64,000 nucleotides of DNA from Streptomyces agglomeratus (GTDB taxonomy: Bacteria > Actinomycetota > Actinomycetes > Streptomycetales > Streptomycetaceae). Shown one piece after another: positions 16,035 to 23,868 of the stretch (positions are counted from its first letter, which is position 1; the number at the start of each line of letters is the position of its first letter). The stretch covers positions 5,028,501 to 5,092,500 of the forward strand of contig NZ_MEHJ01000001.1 of NCBI RefSeq assembly GCF_001746415.1, written 5' to 3'. The notes under the pieces are model-generated. The model was given only the letters and a program-made list of their open reading frames with translations. It was not told the DNA's origin and made no database searches. The position numbers and the translations under genes were made by a program.

Positions 16035-17945
16035 TCAGACCCGCTGCGGGCTGACGGCGATCATCGCGGCGATCCGCTCCGGTGTCACCGCGCGCGAGTA
16101 CAGCCACCCCTGCCCCGTGTCGCACCCGATCCGGCGCAGCCGAGCCGCCTGCCCCGACGTCTCCACGCACTCCGCCGTGACGGTCAGCCCCAGCCGGTGC
16201 GCGAGCTGCACCAGCGCCTCGACGATCGTCTCGTCGGCCGGGTTGGCGTGCGCCTCGTCCTGGAAGCCGCGGACGAACGACCCGTCCAGCTTGAGCACCG
16301 AGACGGGCAGCCGGCTCAGGTACGCGAGGTTCGAGTAGCCGGTGCCGAAGTCGTCGATGGCGATGTGCACGCCCATGTCGCTCAGTGCCTGAAGGGCCTG
16401 GAGCGGCCGTCCCGCCGACCCCATCACGGCCGACTCCGTCAGCTCCAGTTGCAGCAGGTCCGGCGGGAGACCGGTCTCGGCGAGGATGCCGGCGACGTCC
16501 GCGACCAGGTCGGAGTCCCAGACCTGGCGTACGGCGACGTTGACGCTGACGAAGATCGGCGGCGTGCCCGGGTGCGCGATCTGCCACTGCCTGGCCTGCC
16601 GGCAGGCGGTCCGCAGCACCCAACGGCCGAGCTGGACGATCGAGCCGTCCTCCTCGGCGATGGAGATGAACCGATTCGGCGCCAGCGTCCCGAACTGCGG
16701 GTGTTCCCAGCGTACGAGCGCCTCCACCCCTCGTACGCCGCCGCCCTCCAGGTCCACCAGCGGCTGGTACTCCAGCGTGAACTCGCCGCGTTCGACGGCC
16801 GGCCGCAGGGTGCTGGACAGGGCCTGGCGGGTCATCCGGTGGGCGTTGCGCTCGGGGTCGAAGAGCGTCCAGCGCGCCTTGCCGTCCGCCTTGGCCCAGT
16901 ACAGCGTCGTGTCCGCCGCCTGCATCAGGCCGGTCGCCGTGGTGCCGGCCGCGACCCGTTCCACGACGCCGATGGACGCGGACACCGCCAGCCGCTGGCC
17001 CGCCAGGTCGAAGGGCTGCTGAAGGGCGGTCAGTACGGCCTGGGCGAGGTCGGCGAGCTGTTCCGTACCGGTGGAGTCCTCGACGAGCAGGGCGAATTCG
17101 TCGCCGCCGAGCCGCGCGACCAGGTGACCGCCGGCCCGTGCGTAGCCGTACTGGTCGGCGCACCGGGCCAGCCGCGACGCCACGGCGGTCAGCAGCCGGT
17201 CGCCGACGCGGTGGCCGAGCGTGTCGTTGACGGCCTTGAACCCGTCGAGGTCGAGATAGCAGACGCCGATCCGGCCGGTGCCCCCGTCGTCGTACGCCGA
17301 ATTCTCCAGCGCGGAGGTGAGCCGCTCGAAGAAGAGCGTGCGGTTCGGGAGCCGGGTCACCGGGTCGTGCATCTGGAGGTGGCGGAGCCTGGCCTGGAGT
17401 TCCCGCCGGTCGCTGGTGTCCGCGACCGACAGAAGGACGGTCGCCGTGTCCGGTACGGGCGTGACGGTGACCTCGGCCCACAGCGAGCGGCCGTCCGGGT
17501 GTTTCAGCCTGCGCGTGCAGCGGAAGCGGGCGCGTCGCCCGGCGAGGACTTCCAGGTAGGCGTGGAAGCTTCGGGCGTCGGCCGCGAGGTCGAGGAGGTC
17601 CGCGGCGGACTGCTCGCGCAGCTGGGCGGCGCCGGTGCCCAGGAGTGCGGCGAGGGAGGGGTTGGCGGTGACGACGAGGCCCTCGCGGTCCACGACGGCC
17701 ATGGCGAGGTGCGCGGCGTTGAAGGCGGCGCGGTAGTCGCGCAGGTCGGAGGCCGGACGCCCCGCGCCGTTACTCCGTGTGACCGGCGGCCGGATCGTGT
17801 CGGGGGCTGAACCGGGTCCTTCGAAGGTTCCGCTCACCGCTCGCTCCCGCAGGGCATCGATTCGCTTACAAGGGTCGTCGGGGTCGTCGGCGGGGTGGAG
17901 AGCCCCGCACGGGGCTGATTCCACGCAGGAAAGTGTGCCGATCAT
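16035..17945 (-). CDS. cdgA: PAS-GGDEF-EAL cyclic di-GMP enzyme (CdgA-like)
   Basis: A 636-residue protein predicted to make and/or degrade c-di-GMP. A PAS domain (about 70-190) contains DLRDYRAAFNAAHLAMAVVD. The GGDEF domain (about 200-360) keeps RLGGDEFALL and LPNRTLF. The EAL domain (about 375-630) keeps EALVRWEHP, LTESAVM and DDFGTGYSNLAYLS, so both active sites look intact. No membrane segment is present. In S. coelicolor a protein of this architecture at the corresponding place is CdgA, a target of the developmental regulator BldD. I searched the upstream region for a BldD box by eye and found no good match. The N-terminal start is not supported by a clear ribosome site. Confidence 0.85.
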   Translation of the reverse strand: MIGTLSCVESAPCGALHPADDPDDPCKRIDALRERAVSGTFEGPGSAPDTIRPPVTRSNGAGRPASDLRDYRAAFNAAHLAMAVVDREGLVVTANPSLAALLGTGAAQLREQSAADLLDLAADARSFHAYLEVLAGRRARFRCTRRLKHPDGRSLWAEVTVTPVPDTATVLLSVADTSDRRELQARLRHLQMHDPVTRLPNRTLFFERLTSALENSAYDDGGTGRIGVCYLDLDGFKAVNDTLGHRVGDRLLTAVASRLARCADQYGYARAGGHLVARLGGDEFALLVEDSTGTEQLADLAQAVLTALQQPFDLAGQRLAVSASIGVVERVAAGTTATGLMQAADTTLYWAKADGKARWTLFDPERNAHRMTRQALSSTLRPAVERGEFTLEYQPLVDLEGGGVRGVEALVRWEHPQFGTLAPNRFISIAEEDGSIVQLGRWVLRTACRQARQWQIAHPGTPPIFVSVNVAVRQVWDSDLVADVAGILAETGLPPDLLQLELTESAVMGSAGRPLQALQALSDMGVHIAIDDFGTGYSNLAYLSRLPVSVLKLDGSFVRGFQDEAHANPADETIVEALVQLAHRLGLTVTAECVETSGQAARLRRIGCDTGQGWLYSRAVTPERIAAMIAVSPQRV

Positions 17946-18205
17946 AGAGGCTGCCGGGAGGGCCGATCCAGCTGCACCACCGTGATGCGAAGCACCCGAC
18001 GCCCGCGGACGATCGTTTCTGCACAGGTGTGCCTTGCGGTGTTCCTACGTGATCGATTGTGACTTTCCGTGATGTCGTCGGGGTGTCGGCCGCCGTGACC
18101 GCCGAGGGGGCGGGTCACTCGTGTGGGGCAGTGGAACAGGGCATACCTGACGAAAACACAACAATGTGGGTGGCGTGCCCCGTATTTCCGTACCCGGAGG
18201 TCGAC

Positions 18206-19480
18206 GTGGTCCGCCAGCAGGTCCGCCAGCAGACGCCCGGGGGAGTGGACCCGTCCCGCCGATGCCGGCGCGAGCGCCTGCGCAGTACGGCCGCCGTGTT
18301 CACCTCCCTCACGGCGCTCGCCGCCACCTCGCTCGTCGCGGGCCCGGCGGTGGCGGCGCGGGGTGACGAGCCCTGCGTGCTGGCGCGCACCGCGGCGCAC
18401 CATTCCCTGGGCCTCGACACCTGGAATCCGGCGTACCCGCGGCCCCTGAACACCCTCGACGCGGTCATGATCTTCCTGGCGTTCCCCGACGCGGAGCCCA
18501 CGACCACCCCCGAGGACCTCGCCGCCGACTACTTCCCGGCCACCAGCGACTTCTTCCGGCAGGCCTCGTACGGCAAGTTCGCACTCCGGCCGCATCCGCA
18601 GCGCGAATGGGTCGAGATGCCGCAGGACTCCACGGCGTACGGGATACAACGCGACTGGGAGGCCGGGCGGCGCTCGGCCTACCTGCGCGACGCGGTGGCG
18701 GCGGCCGACGAGCGGGTGGACTTCACGCGGTACGACATCGTCTACCTCGTCGCCGACCCGGACGCGCCGGGCGTCGACTCCGACGCGACGAAGGTCGTCA
18801 ACTTCGACAAGCCGCTGCACGCCGACGGACAGGACATCCGGCGCGTCGTCACCGTCTTCGAGCAGCATCCGCCGGACCGCAATGTGCTCGCCCACGAGAC
18901 CGGCCACGTCTTCGACCTGCCGGATCTCTACCACCGGCCGGTGGACGGCAAGGGCGACTGGGACACGCACGTCGGTGACTGGGACGTCATGGGCAGCCAG
19001 TTCGGGCTCGCCCCGGAACTCTTCGGCTGGCACAAGTGGAAGCTCGGCTGGCTGGACCGGCGGCAGGTGGCCTGCGTGGCGGGGACCGGCGAGACCAGCC
19101 TCACACTGCACCCGCTGTCGGCCGAGCGGCCCAGGGGGGCGTCGGGCGGTACGCGCCTCGCGGTCGTACGGACCGGGAAGGGCAGCGTGCTCGCCATCGA
19201 GGCGCGCGGGGCGGCGGGCAACGACGAGTCGCTGTGCACGGAGGGCGTACTGATCTACCGGGTACGCAACGGGGCGGCCTCGGGCGGCGGGCCGGTCGAG
19301 GTGGTGGACGCCCACCCGGAGACCGACGCGTGCTGGGACCGCTCGGTGTATCCGCCGCTGGCGGACGCGCCGGTACAGGAGGGCGAGACGTTCACGGTGC
19401 CCGGCGAGGGGACCCGGGTGGAGGTGGCGGACCGCACGCGGTCGGGCGGGTGGACGGTGCGGATCACGCCGGGTGTGTGA
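18206..19480 (+). CDS. Secreted M6-like zinc metalloprotease
   Basis: A 424-residue secreted protease. The GTG at 18206 was chosen because GGAGG lies 5 bp upstream; longer frames from 18059 lack this. An Arg-rich n-region (RRCRRERLRS) and hydrophobic core form a signal peptide ending around AVAARGDE. The metal site is LAHETGHVFDLPDLYH (HExxH), followed by GDWDVMGSQFG, the Met-turn-like region of immune-inhibitor-A (M6) proteases. Four or more cysteines in the mature part may form disulphides. It probably degrades extracellular protein. About 260 bp of non-coding DNA precede it and a tRNA-Lys follows. Confidence 0.82.
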   Translation: MVRQQVRQQTPGGVDPSRRCRRERLRSTAAVFTSLTALAATSLVAGPAVAARGDEPCVLARTAAHHSLGLDTWNPAYPRPLNTLDAVMIFLAFPDAEPTTTPEDLAADYFPATSDFFRQASYGKFALRPHPQREWVEMPQDSTAYGIQRDWEAGRRSAYLRDAVAAADERVDFTRYDIVYLVADPDAPGVDSDATKVVNFDKPLHADGQDIRRVVTVFEQHPPDRNVLAHETGHVFDLPDLYHRPVDGKGDWDTHVGDWDVMGSQFGLAPELFGWHKWKLGWLDRRQVACVAGTGETSLTLHPLSAERPRGASGGTRLAVVRTGKGSVLAIEARGAAGNDESLCTEGVLIYRVRNGAASGGGPVEVVDAHPETDACWDRSVYPPLADAPVQEGETFTVPGEGTRVEVADRTRSGGWTVRITPGV

Positions 19481-19562
19481 GGCGCGACACGCGTGACGGG
19501 CGCCGGGTGCGTGAGCGGCGACAGGGGTGACCGCGGCGGGCCCCGGCGTCGTCCGGGCAACG

Positions 19563-19592
19563 AAAAGGCCCCCCGCTTCCGCGAGGGGCTTT
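19563..19592. terminator. Hairpin between the M6 protease gene and tRNA-Lys copy 3
   Basis: AAAAGGCCCC.. and ..GGGGCTTTT arms around CCGCTTCCGCGA, with A- and T-runs on the two sides, so it can act in both directions. It ends 9 bp from the tRNA gene. Confidence 0.8.
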
Positions 19593-19601
19593 TCCCGTCT
19601 G

Positions 19602-19675
19602 TGCGCCGCCAGGGACTCGAACCCCGGACCCGCTGATTAAGAGTCAGCTGCTCTAACCAACTGAGCTAGCGGCGC
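19602..19675 (-). tRNA. tRNA-Lys (CUU), copy 3
   Basis: Identical over 74 nt to the copies at 2480 and 6070. The last codons and TAG stop of the upstream minus-strand gene lie in its first ten nucleotides. Confidence 0.97.
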
Positions 19676-20316
19676 CTGCTGACGTCGTAGACATTAGCAC
19701 CCGGATCGGCAGGAGGAAAAATCGATATCGAGGGCTCGGCGGGCGGGCGCGGACGGGCCGCCCGTACGCACGCCCAGAGCATCGCCTCGGCGCCCGGCAG
19801 CCACGGACGGCGCACGTCGGGGGCCACCAGCCAGCGCGGCCCGCCCCCCGCGTGGGCGGCCGGGGCGCTCAGCGGCGGGACGGTCACGGCGTCCCCGGCG
19901 CCGTGGCACAGGACCGGCGGCACGGTCGCCCGGGCGCCCTCGCCGCCGGTGCTTTCCGTACGTCCGGTACGCCCCCACTCCTCCCAGGCGAGCAGCGACG
20001 GGAGCCGCTGCGCTGTGCCGGGGCAGGCGAAGAGCAGCATCCGGCCGCGATGCGTGGCGACCGGCCCCGAGCCGGGCCCGTCCTCCCATAACCGGTCCAG
20101 CATCCGGCGGCCGAAGACGGCCGGGACGCTCACGACGTCGAACACGGAGCCGCAGGGCAGGACGCCCGGGTCGGTGGGGCGGGACTCCCAGAGCGAGAGC
20201 GTGCTGCGCGGATACGCGGCGGCGGAGGCCAGCCAGGCGGCGCCGGCGGCGGTGACCTCGGCGGGGGTGTTGGAGTGCGGGTATGCCGGGATGTCGTGCT
20301 GCGTGAGAGCGGTCAT
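19666..20316 (-). CDS. Conserved actinobacterial protein, possibly PrimPol-N-like
   Basis: A 216-residue soluble protein that I associate with short Streptomyces proteins annotated as bifunctional primase/polymerase N-terminal domains; that family call is weak. Visible features are TLSLWESRPTDPGVLPCGSVFDVV, RRMLDRLWEDGPGSGPVA, LLFACPGTAQRLPSLLAWEEWG, WLVAPDVRRPWLPGAEAMLWACVRAAR and an ISIFPPAD tail. No full PrimPol catalytic triad can be confirmed by eye. The start ATG was chosen where the conserved region begins; a longer frame to 20412 is possible. The gene ends inside the 5' end of tRNA-Lys (AGG CGC CGC TAG), so processing of a read-through RNA would trim the mRNA. Confidence 0.6.
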   Translation of the reverse strand: MTALTQHDIPAYPHSNTPAEVTAAGAAWLASAAAYPRSTLSLWESRPTDPGVLPCGSVFDVVSVPAVFGRRMLDRLWEDGPGSGPVATHRGRMLLFACPGTAQRLPSLLAWEEWGRTGRTESTGGEGARATVPPVLCHGAGDAVTVPPLSAPAAHAGGGPRWLVAPDVRRPWLPGAEAMLWACVRAARPRPPAEPSISIFPPADPGANVYDVSRRR

Positions 20317-20419
20317 GACACCCACATGTACCGGGCGTAGCGGTTCCGTTCCGTAGGGTTGCCGGAAATCGGGACACGGCGGGGCGGCAGGGAGTATCTT
20401 GCCGCCGGGCATATGCCAA

Positions 20420-20452
20420 GAGCCCGTGACCCCGGCGGCGGATCATGGGCTC
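20420..20452 (-). terminator. Imperfect hairpin at the end of the nuclease/helicase operon
   Basis: GAGCCCGTGA pairs with TCATGGGCTC (one G-U pair) around a 13-nt loop, 20 bp beyond the stop of the last minus-strand gene. Confidence 0.6.
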
Positions 20453-20471
20453 CCGCGATGTCCGGCCCGGG

Positions 20472-20813
20472 CTACGGGTTCTTCGGGCCGCGCAGGAGAT
20501 CGCGGCCGAACTCCACCATCTTCTTGGCGTAGTCCTCGGTCCAGTCCGCGCGCTGCGCGATGTCCGCCGTCGTGAGCCGGTCGAAGCGCCCGGGGTCGGC
20601 GAGCTGGGCGGCCGCGATGGCCTGGAACTCGGTGGCCCGGTCGGTCGCCGTCCGGAACGCGAGCGTCAGTTCCGTGGCACGTTCCAGCAGCTCACCGGGG
20701 TCTTCCATCGACTCCAGGTCGAAGAAGTGCTCGGGATCGGCGGCTGCCTCCGAAGGCTCGAAGAGCAGCGGCGCGGGGCGCAGCCGCCGCTCGGTCCGCT
20801 CGGGTTCCGCCAT
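20472..20813 (-). CDS. Small conserved protein of unknown function with HTH-like C-terminus
   Basis: A 113-residue protein. The ATG follows AGGAA (GGGAAGGAACGACC). It is acidic and helical, with TADIAQRADWTEDYAKKMVEFG resembling a helix-turn-helix, but no family was recognised. It sits 107 bp after the helicase gene and before a hairpin, so it may be the last gene of that operon or a separate unit. Confidence 0.65.
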   Translation of the reverse strand: MAEPERTERRLRPAPLLFEPSEAAADPEHFFDLESMEDPGELLERATELTLAFRTATDRATEFQAIAAAQLADPGRFDRLTTADIAQRADWTEDYAKKMVEFGRDLLRGPKNP

Positions 20814-20920
20814 GGTCGTTCCTTCCCTCTCGCGGCCACGTGTGCTCGATGGCCACCGTCCATTGTCCCGGACCACGCAAGTACGCCTCGGGGCGCGCCC
20901 GGTCCGGCAGACCGCGCGCC

Positions 20921-22276
20921 TCACCCCCGGTAGCGCACGCGGTGTTCCGTCAGGTGCGCCAGGACCGCGTGGTTCGCCTCCCAGCCGTCCGGGAACTTGA
21001 CCGTGACGCCCAGCTGCACCGGCTCCGTCGAAGGGTGCTGGTCGAGCAGGTCCGCCACCCCCTCCCGGCACACCACCACGCACGCGTGCCGGTGCCGCGA
21101 AGCCAGGACGCACAGCCGGCCCGTCTCCAGGTGGAACGCCGTCGCGTCGGGCCGCCCCGACAACGGATGCAGCACCACCGTCACGTCGAACTCGCGGCCC
21201 TGGAGGCGGTTCGCCGTGTCCACCGCGACCCCCGTGACGCCGAGGCCGGCCAGCGCCGCCCGGACCGCCGCCGCCTGGTCGCGGTGGGCCGTGCCGACCG
21301 CCACCCGGTCCGCCGTGAGCGGGACCGGGTCCGGGGAGCGCTCGCTGACCGCCGCGCCGCCCCGGTCCAGCAGGCGGCGTACGACCTGGGCGACCGCCCC
21401 CACCGCCTCCGGGTCCGTGCGCGGGGTGTGGCGGGCGGGCAGCTCCAGGAGCCCCCAGCCCGAAGCGGCCGCCTCGTCCAGCACCCGGTCGGGGCCCGAG
21501 CCGTCGGACGGGACGCCGAAGGACAGCCGCCGGTCGCCGTGGTCCGTGCCGCTGCGGAAGGGCGTGTACGGGTAGAACGCGTCCGAGACCAGCGGCGCGG
21601 CCGACGCCGGGAGCCGCCAGGACACCGGCAGGCGGTGCTGCGGGAGTTCGGGGTTGTGGGCCAGCAGCGTCGAGACCGCGCTGGCCGACGGGTCGTACGA
21701 CAGCCCGGCCCACTGGTCGGCGCCGACAATGGAGAACGGGTCCAGCTGACCCGGGTCGCCGACGAACAGCGCCCGCTCGAAGAGCCCGGCCACGGCGAGC
21801 AGCGCGTCCGAACGCATCTGGTACGCCTCGTCGACGATCGCGTGCGTCCACGGCTCCGTGGTCTTCACATGGGCCCACTTCGCGGCCGTCGAGATGACGA
21901 CACCCAGACCCGCGAGGTCGGCGGCCTTCGAGGACTTCCGTACGTGTCCCAGGTCGTCGAGGGCCTTGTCGTACGGGTCGGTGTCACTGCTGTGGAGCCG
22001 GCCGACCGGGAGGTCAGGTGCTTTCTCCGCGAGCCGCAGGACCAGGTCGTCGACCTGGGCGTTGGTCTGCGCGATCACCATCAACGGGCGCCCGGCTCCG
22101 GCCAGTTCGAGCGCGGCCCGTACCACGAGCGTCGACTTGCCCGCGCCGGGCGGCGAATCGACGACGACGCCGCGGTGCGTGCCGTGCAGCGTGTCGTGGA
22201 GGATCGCCGCCGTCGCCCGGCCGGCCTCGGCGCCGGGGTCGAAGGCCGGAGCTCCGGCGGAGAGGGGCCGGTTCAC
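20921..22276 (-). CDS. DNA2/UPF1-type superfamily 1B helicase
   Basis: A 451-residue ATP-dependent helicase. All core motifs are visible: Walker A DSPPGAGKST (about 40), motif Ia VIAQTNAQVDDLV, motif II HAIVDEAYQM (DEAxQ), motif III LFVGDPGQLDPF, motif IV-like RLPVSWRLPASAAPLVSDAFY, motif V DTANRLQGREFDVTVVL and motif VI VLASRHRHACVVV. This is the AAA_11/AAA_12 arrangement of Dna2, Upf1 and Senataxin, without accessory nuclease or zinc domains. The GTG start overlaps the stop of the preceding gene (GTGA), so it is translationally coupled. The nuclease encoded two genes upstream has the domain that Dna2 carries fused, suggesting that the two work together on DNA. Confidence 0.87.
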   Translation of the reverse strand: MNRPLSAGAPAFDPGAEAGRATAAILHDTLHGTHRGVVVDSPPGAGKSTLVVRAALELAGAGRPLMVIAQTNAQVDDLVLRLAEKAPDLPVGRLHSSDTDPYDKALDDLGHVRKSSKAADLAGLGVVISTAAKWAHVKTTEPWTHAIVDEAYQMRSDALLAVAGLFERALFVGDPGQLDPFSIVGADQWAGLSYDPSASAVSTLLAHNPELPQHRLPVSWRLPASAAPLVSDAFYPYTPFRSGTDHGDRRLSFGVPSDGSGPDRVLDEAAASGWGLLELPARHTPRTDPEAVGAVAQVVRRLLDRGGAAVSERSPDPVPLTADRVAVGTAHRDQAAAVRAALAGLGVTGVAVDTANRLQGREFDVTVVLHPLSGRPDATAFHLETGRLCVLASRHRHACVVVCREGVADLLDQHPSTEPVQLGVTVKFPDGWEANHAVLAHLTEHRVRYRG

Positions 22277-23868
22277 AGAATGTCCTCCGGGGTCACGGGG
22301 TCGGGACGCTCGGCGCCCGCGCCCGGTGGGCCGCCGTGGGTCCATGGGGTGGCTTCCGGGTCGGGGAGCTGCGGGCCCCCGCGCTGGTCGTGCTCGAAGA
22401 GGGTCCAGCAGACGGGCTCGCCCTTCTCCGGTACGGACCCCGGCGCCGGTTCCTTGCCGCGGCCCATCTTGTCCGTGATCCGCAGCACCAGGACGCCGGC
22501 CTCCTCCTCGTACCGTACGAACTCAGCCGTCTGCGGCCTGCCGTCCAGCGAGCGGTAGACCTTCGTGCGCTCGCCCAGGTGCGGGGCGTCGTCGGTCCGT
22601 ACCGTGACCAGGGGGCGGGGGCTCGGCCGTTTGCCCTCGCTCATGGTCATCTCCACGTCCAGCACCTCGCCGGCGAACGCCTCGCCCGAGAGCCGCCGTC
22701 CGGCCATCACCAGCGGGTCGTCGAGCGCCTCCTGCGCCTCCAGCTGTGCCTGCGCGCTCTCGCGCGAGGCGAGCTTCTGCGCGGCGGTCACCGCGTCGTC
22801 GCGCCGGGGCTGCGGCGGCTCCCCGGCCCGTACGCGGTCGCGGTGGCCGGTGTACGACCACCGGTCGCGCGTCCAGCGGTCCGCCGCCCGCTCGCCCTCC
22901 GGCAGCTCCCTCAACAGGTCGAGTGCGCGCCACACCGCGTCCCAGGTGGGCCGCATCTGCGCGGCGAGCAGTTCGCGGATGTGCCGCTCGGCCCGGCTCA
23001 GTTCGCCGAGGTGCGCGTCCGCCGCGAGGCCGTCCTCGGCGGCGGCGAGCGCCTTGCGGGCCAGGTCGTAGCGGTCGATGGCGGGGGCCAGCAGCTTGTT
23101 GTCGAACGCCGGGTCGGTCGCCGGGCCGGCCGGCGGGCACACCAGCTGCCCGCCCCGGTCCCGCTCCAGCTCCGCCCGCAGCGCCGCCTCGGCACCGGAC
23201 CCGCCCGCCGGGCCGTCCGGGTCGATCCAGGCGAGCAGGGCGCCCAGGTGCTGGTCCTCCAGGCTCGACTGCCCGGTCGCCCAGTGGCGGCCCAGCAGGT
23301 CCGTGGCCGCCAGAAGGAGCGAGGACCCGGGCACCCGGGCGCGCTCGCCGAAGTGCGTCAGCCAGCGCCCGAGCAGCGGGATGTGCGGCGGCGCGGGATA
23401 GGGCGTGTCCGGATCCTGCTCGGCCGTCCGCCGGAAGCGCGTCGAACGCCCGAGGAGCCGTACGTACTCGATGCCCGCCCGGCTCGGCACGATCAGCTGC
23501 GGTGCGTCCGCGCACAGTTCGACCTCGACCTTGACCCGCTTGCCGGTCCCGGGGTCGGTCTCGTTGCGCTCGGCCGCCTCGACGTCGTCGCCGTACCCGT
23601 CGATATACGGCAGGACGGAATCGGCCAGTTCGGCGAGGAAGGCGAAGCGCAGGTCGCGGTCGCGCGGCTGCGTCACGGCGAGCAGCCGCGGCGCGTCCCG
23701 GTCGGTCCCCACGAGCGCGCCGAGCGGCGCGCCCGCCTCGCCCGCGGTGGTCAGCGGCACGAAGACCATCGGCCGCCCGGACAGGTGGCGGTGCCGGACG
23801 GTGGCCAGCGGCTGGGCCCGTCCGCTGCGCACGGCGTCGAGCCGCGCCAGCGTACTGATCAGCGACAT
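22273..23868 (-). CDS. Unknown 531-residue partner in the nuclease/helicase operon
   Basis: A 531-residue soluble protein that I cannot place in a family. The N-terminal half is mixed alpha/beta with FVPLTTAGEAGAPLGALVGTD, RDLRFAFLAELADSVLPY and EVELCADAPQLIVPS. The middle (about 230-390) is long, helical and very charged, probably coiled. The C-terminal part has FAGEVLDVEMTMSEGKRPSPRPLVTVRTDD and TKVYRSLDGRPQTAEFVRY, beta-rich and possibly an OB or DNA-binding barrel. The ATG overlaps the nuclease gene by 10 bp and the stop overlaps the helicase start. It may bridge the two enzymes, but this is inference. Confidence 0.75.
   Translation of the reverse strand: MSLISTLARLDAVRSGRAQPLATVRHRHLSGRPMVFVPLTTAGEAGAPLGALVGTDRDAPRLLAVTQPRDRDLRFAFLAELADSVLPYIDGYGDDVEAAERNETDPGTGKRVKVEVELCADAPQLIVPSRAGIEYVRLLGRSTRFRRTAEQDPDTPYPAPPHIPLLGRWLTHFGERARVPGSSLLLAATDLLGRHWATGQSSLEDQHLGALLAWIDPDGPAGGSGAEAALRAELERDRGGQLVCPPAGPATDPAFDNKLLAPAIDRYDLARKALAAAEDGLAADAHLGELSRAERHIRELLAAQMRPTWDAVWRALDLLRELPEGERAADRWTRDRWSYTGHRDRVRAGEPPQPRRDDAVTAAQKLASRESAQAQLEAQEALDDPLVMAGRRLSGEAFAGEVLDVEMTMSEGKRPSPRPLVTVRTDDAPHLGERTKVYRSLDGRPQTAEFVRYEEEAGVLVLRITDKMGRGKEPAPGSVPEKGEPVCWTLFEHDQRGGPQLPDPEATPWTHGGPPGAGAERPDPVTPEDIL

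Noticed and set aside
17946..18205. BldD box for the cdgA-like gene
   Set aside because: The best candidate fits the consensus at too few positions to call.
6070..19675. Region between tRNA-Lys copies as a mobile island
   Set aside because: No integrase, transposase or att duplication beyond the whole tRNA genes was seen, and the contents recall the conserved Streptomyces chromosome.
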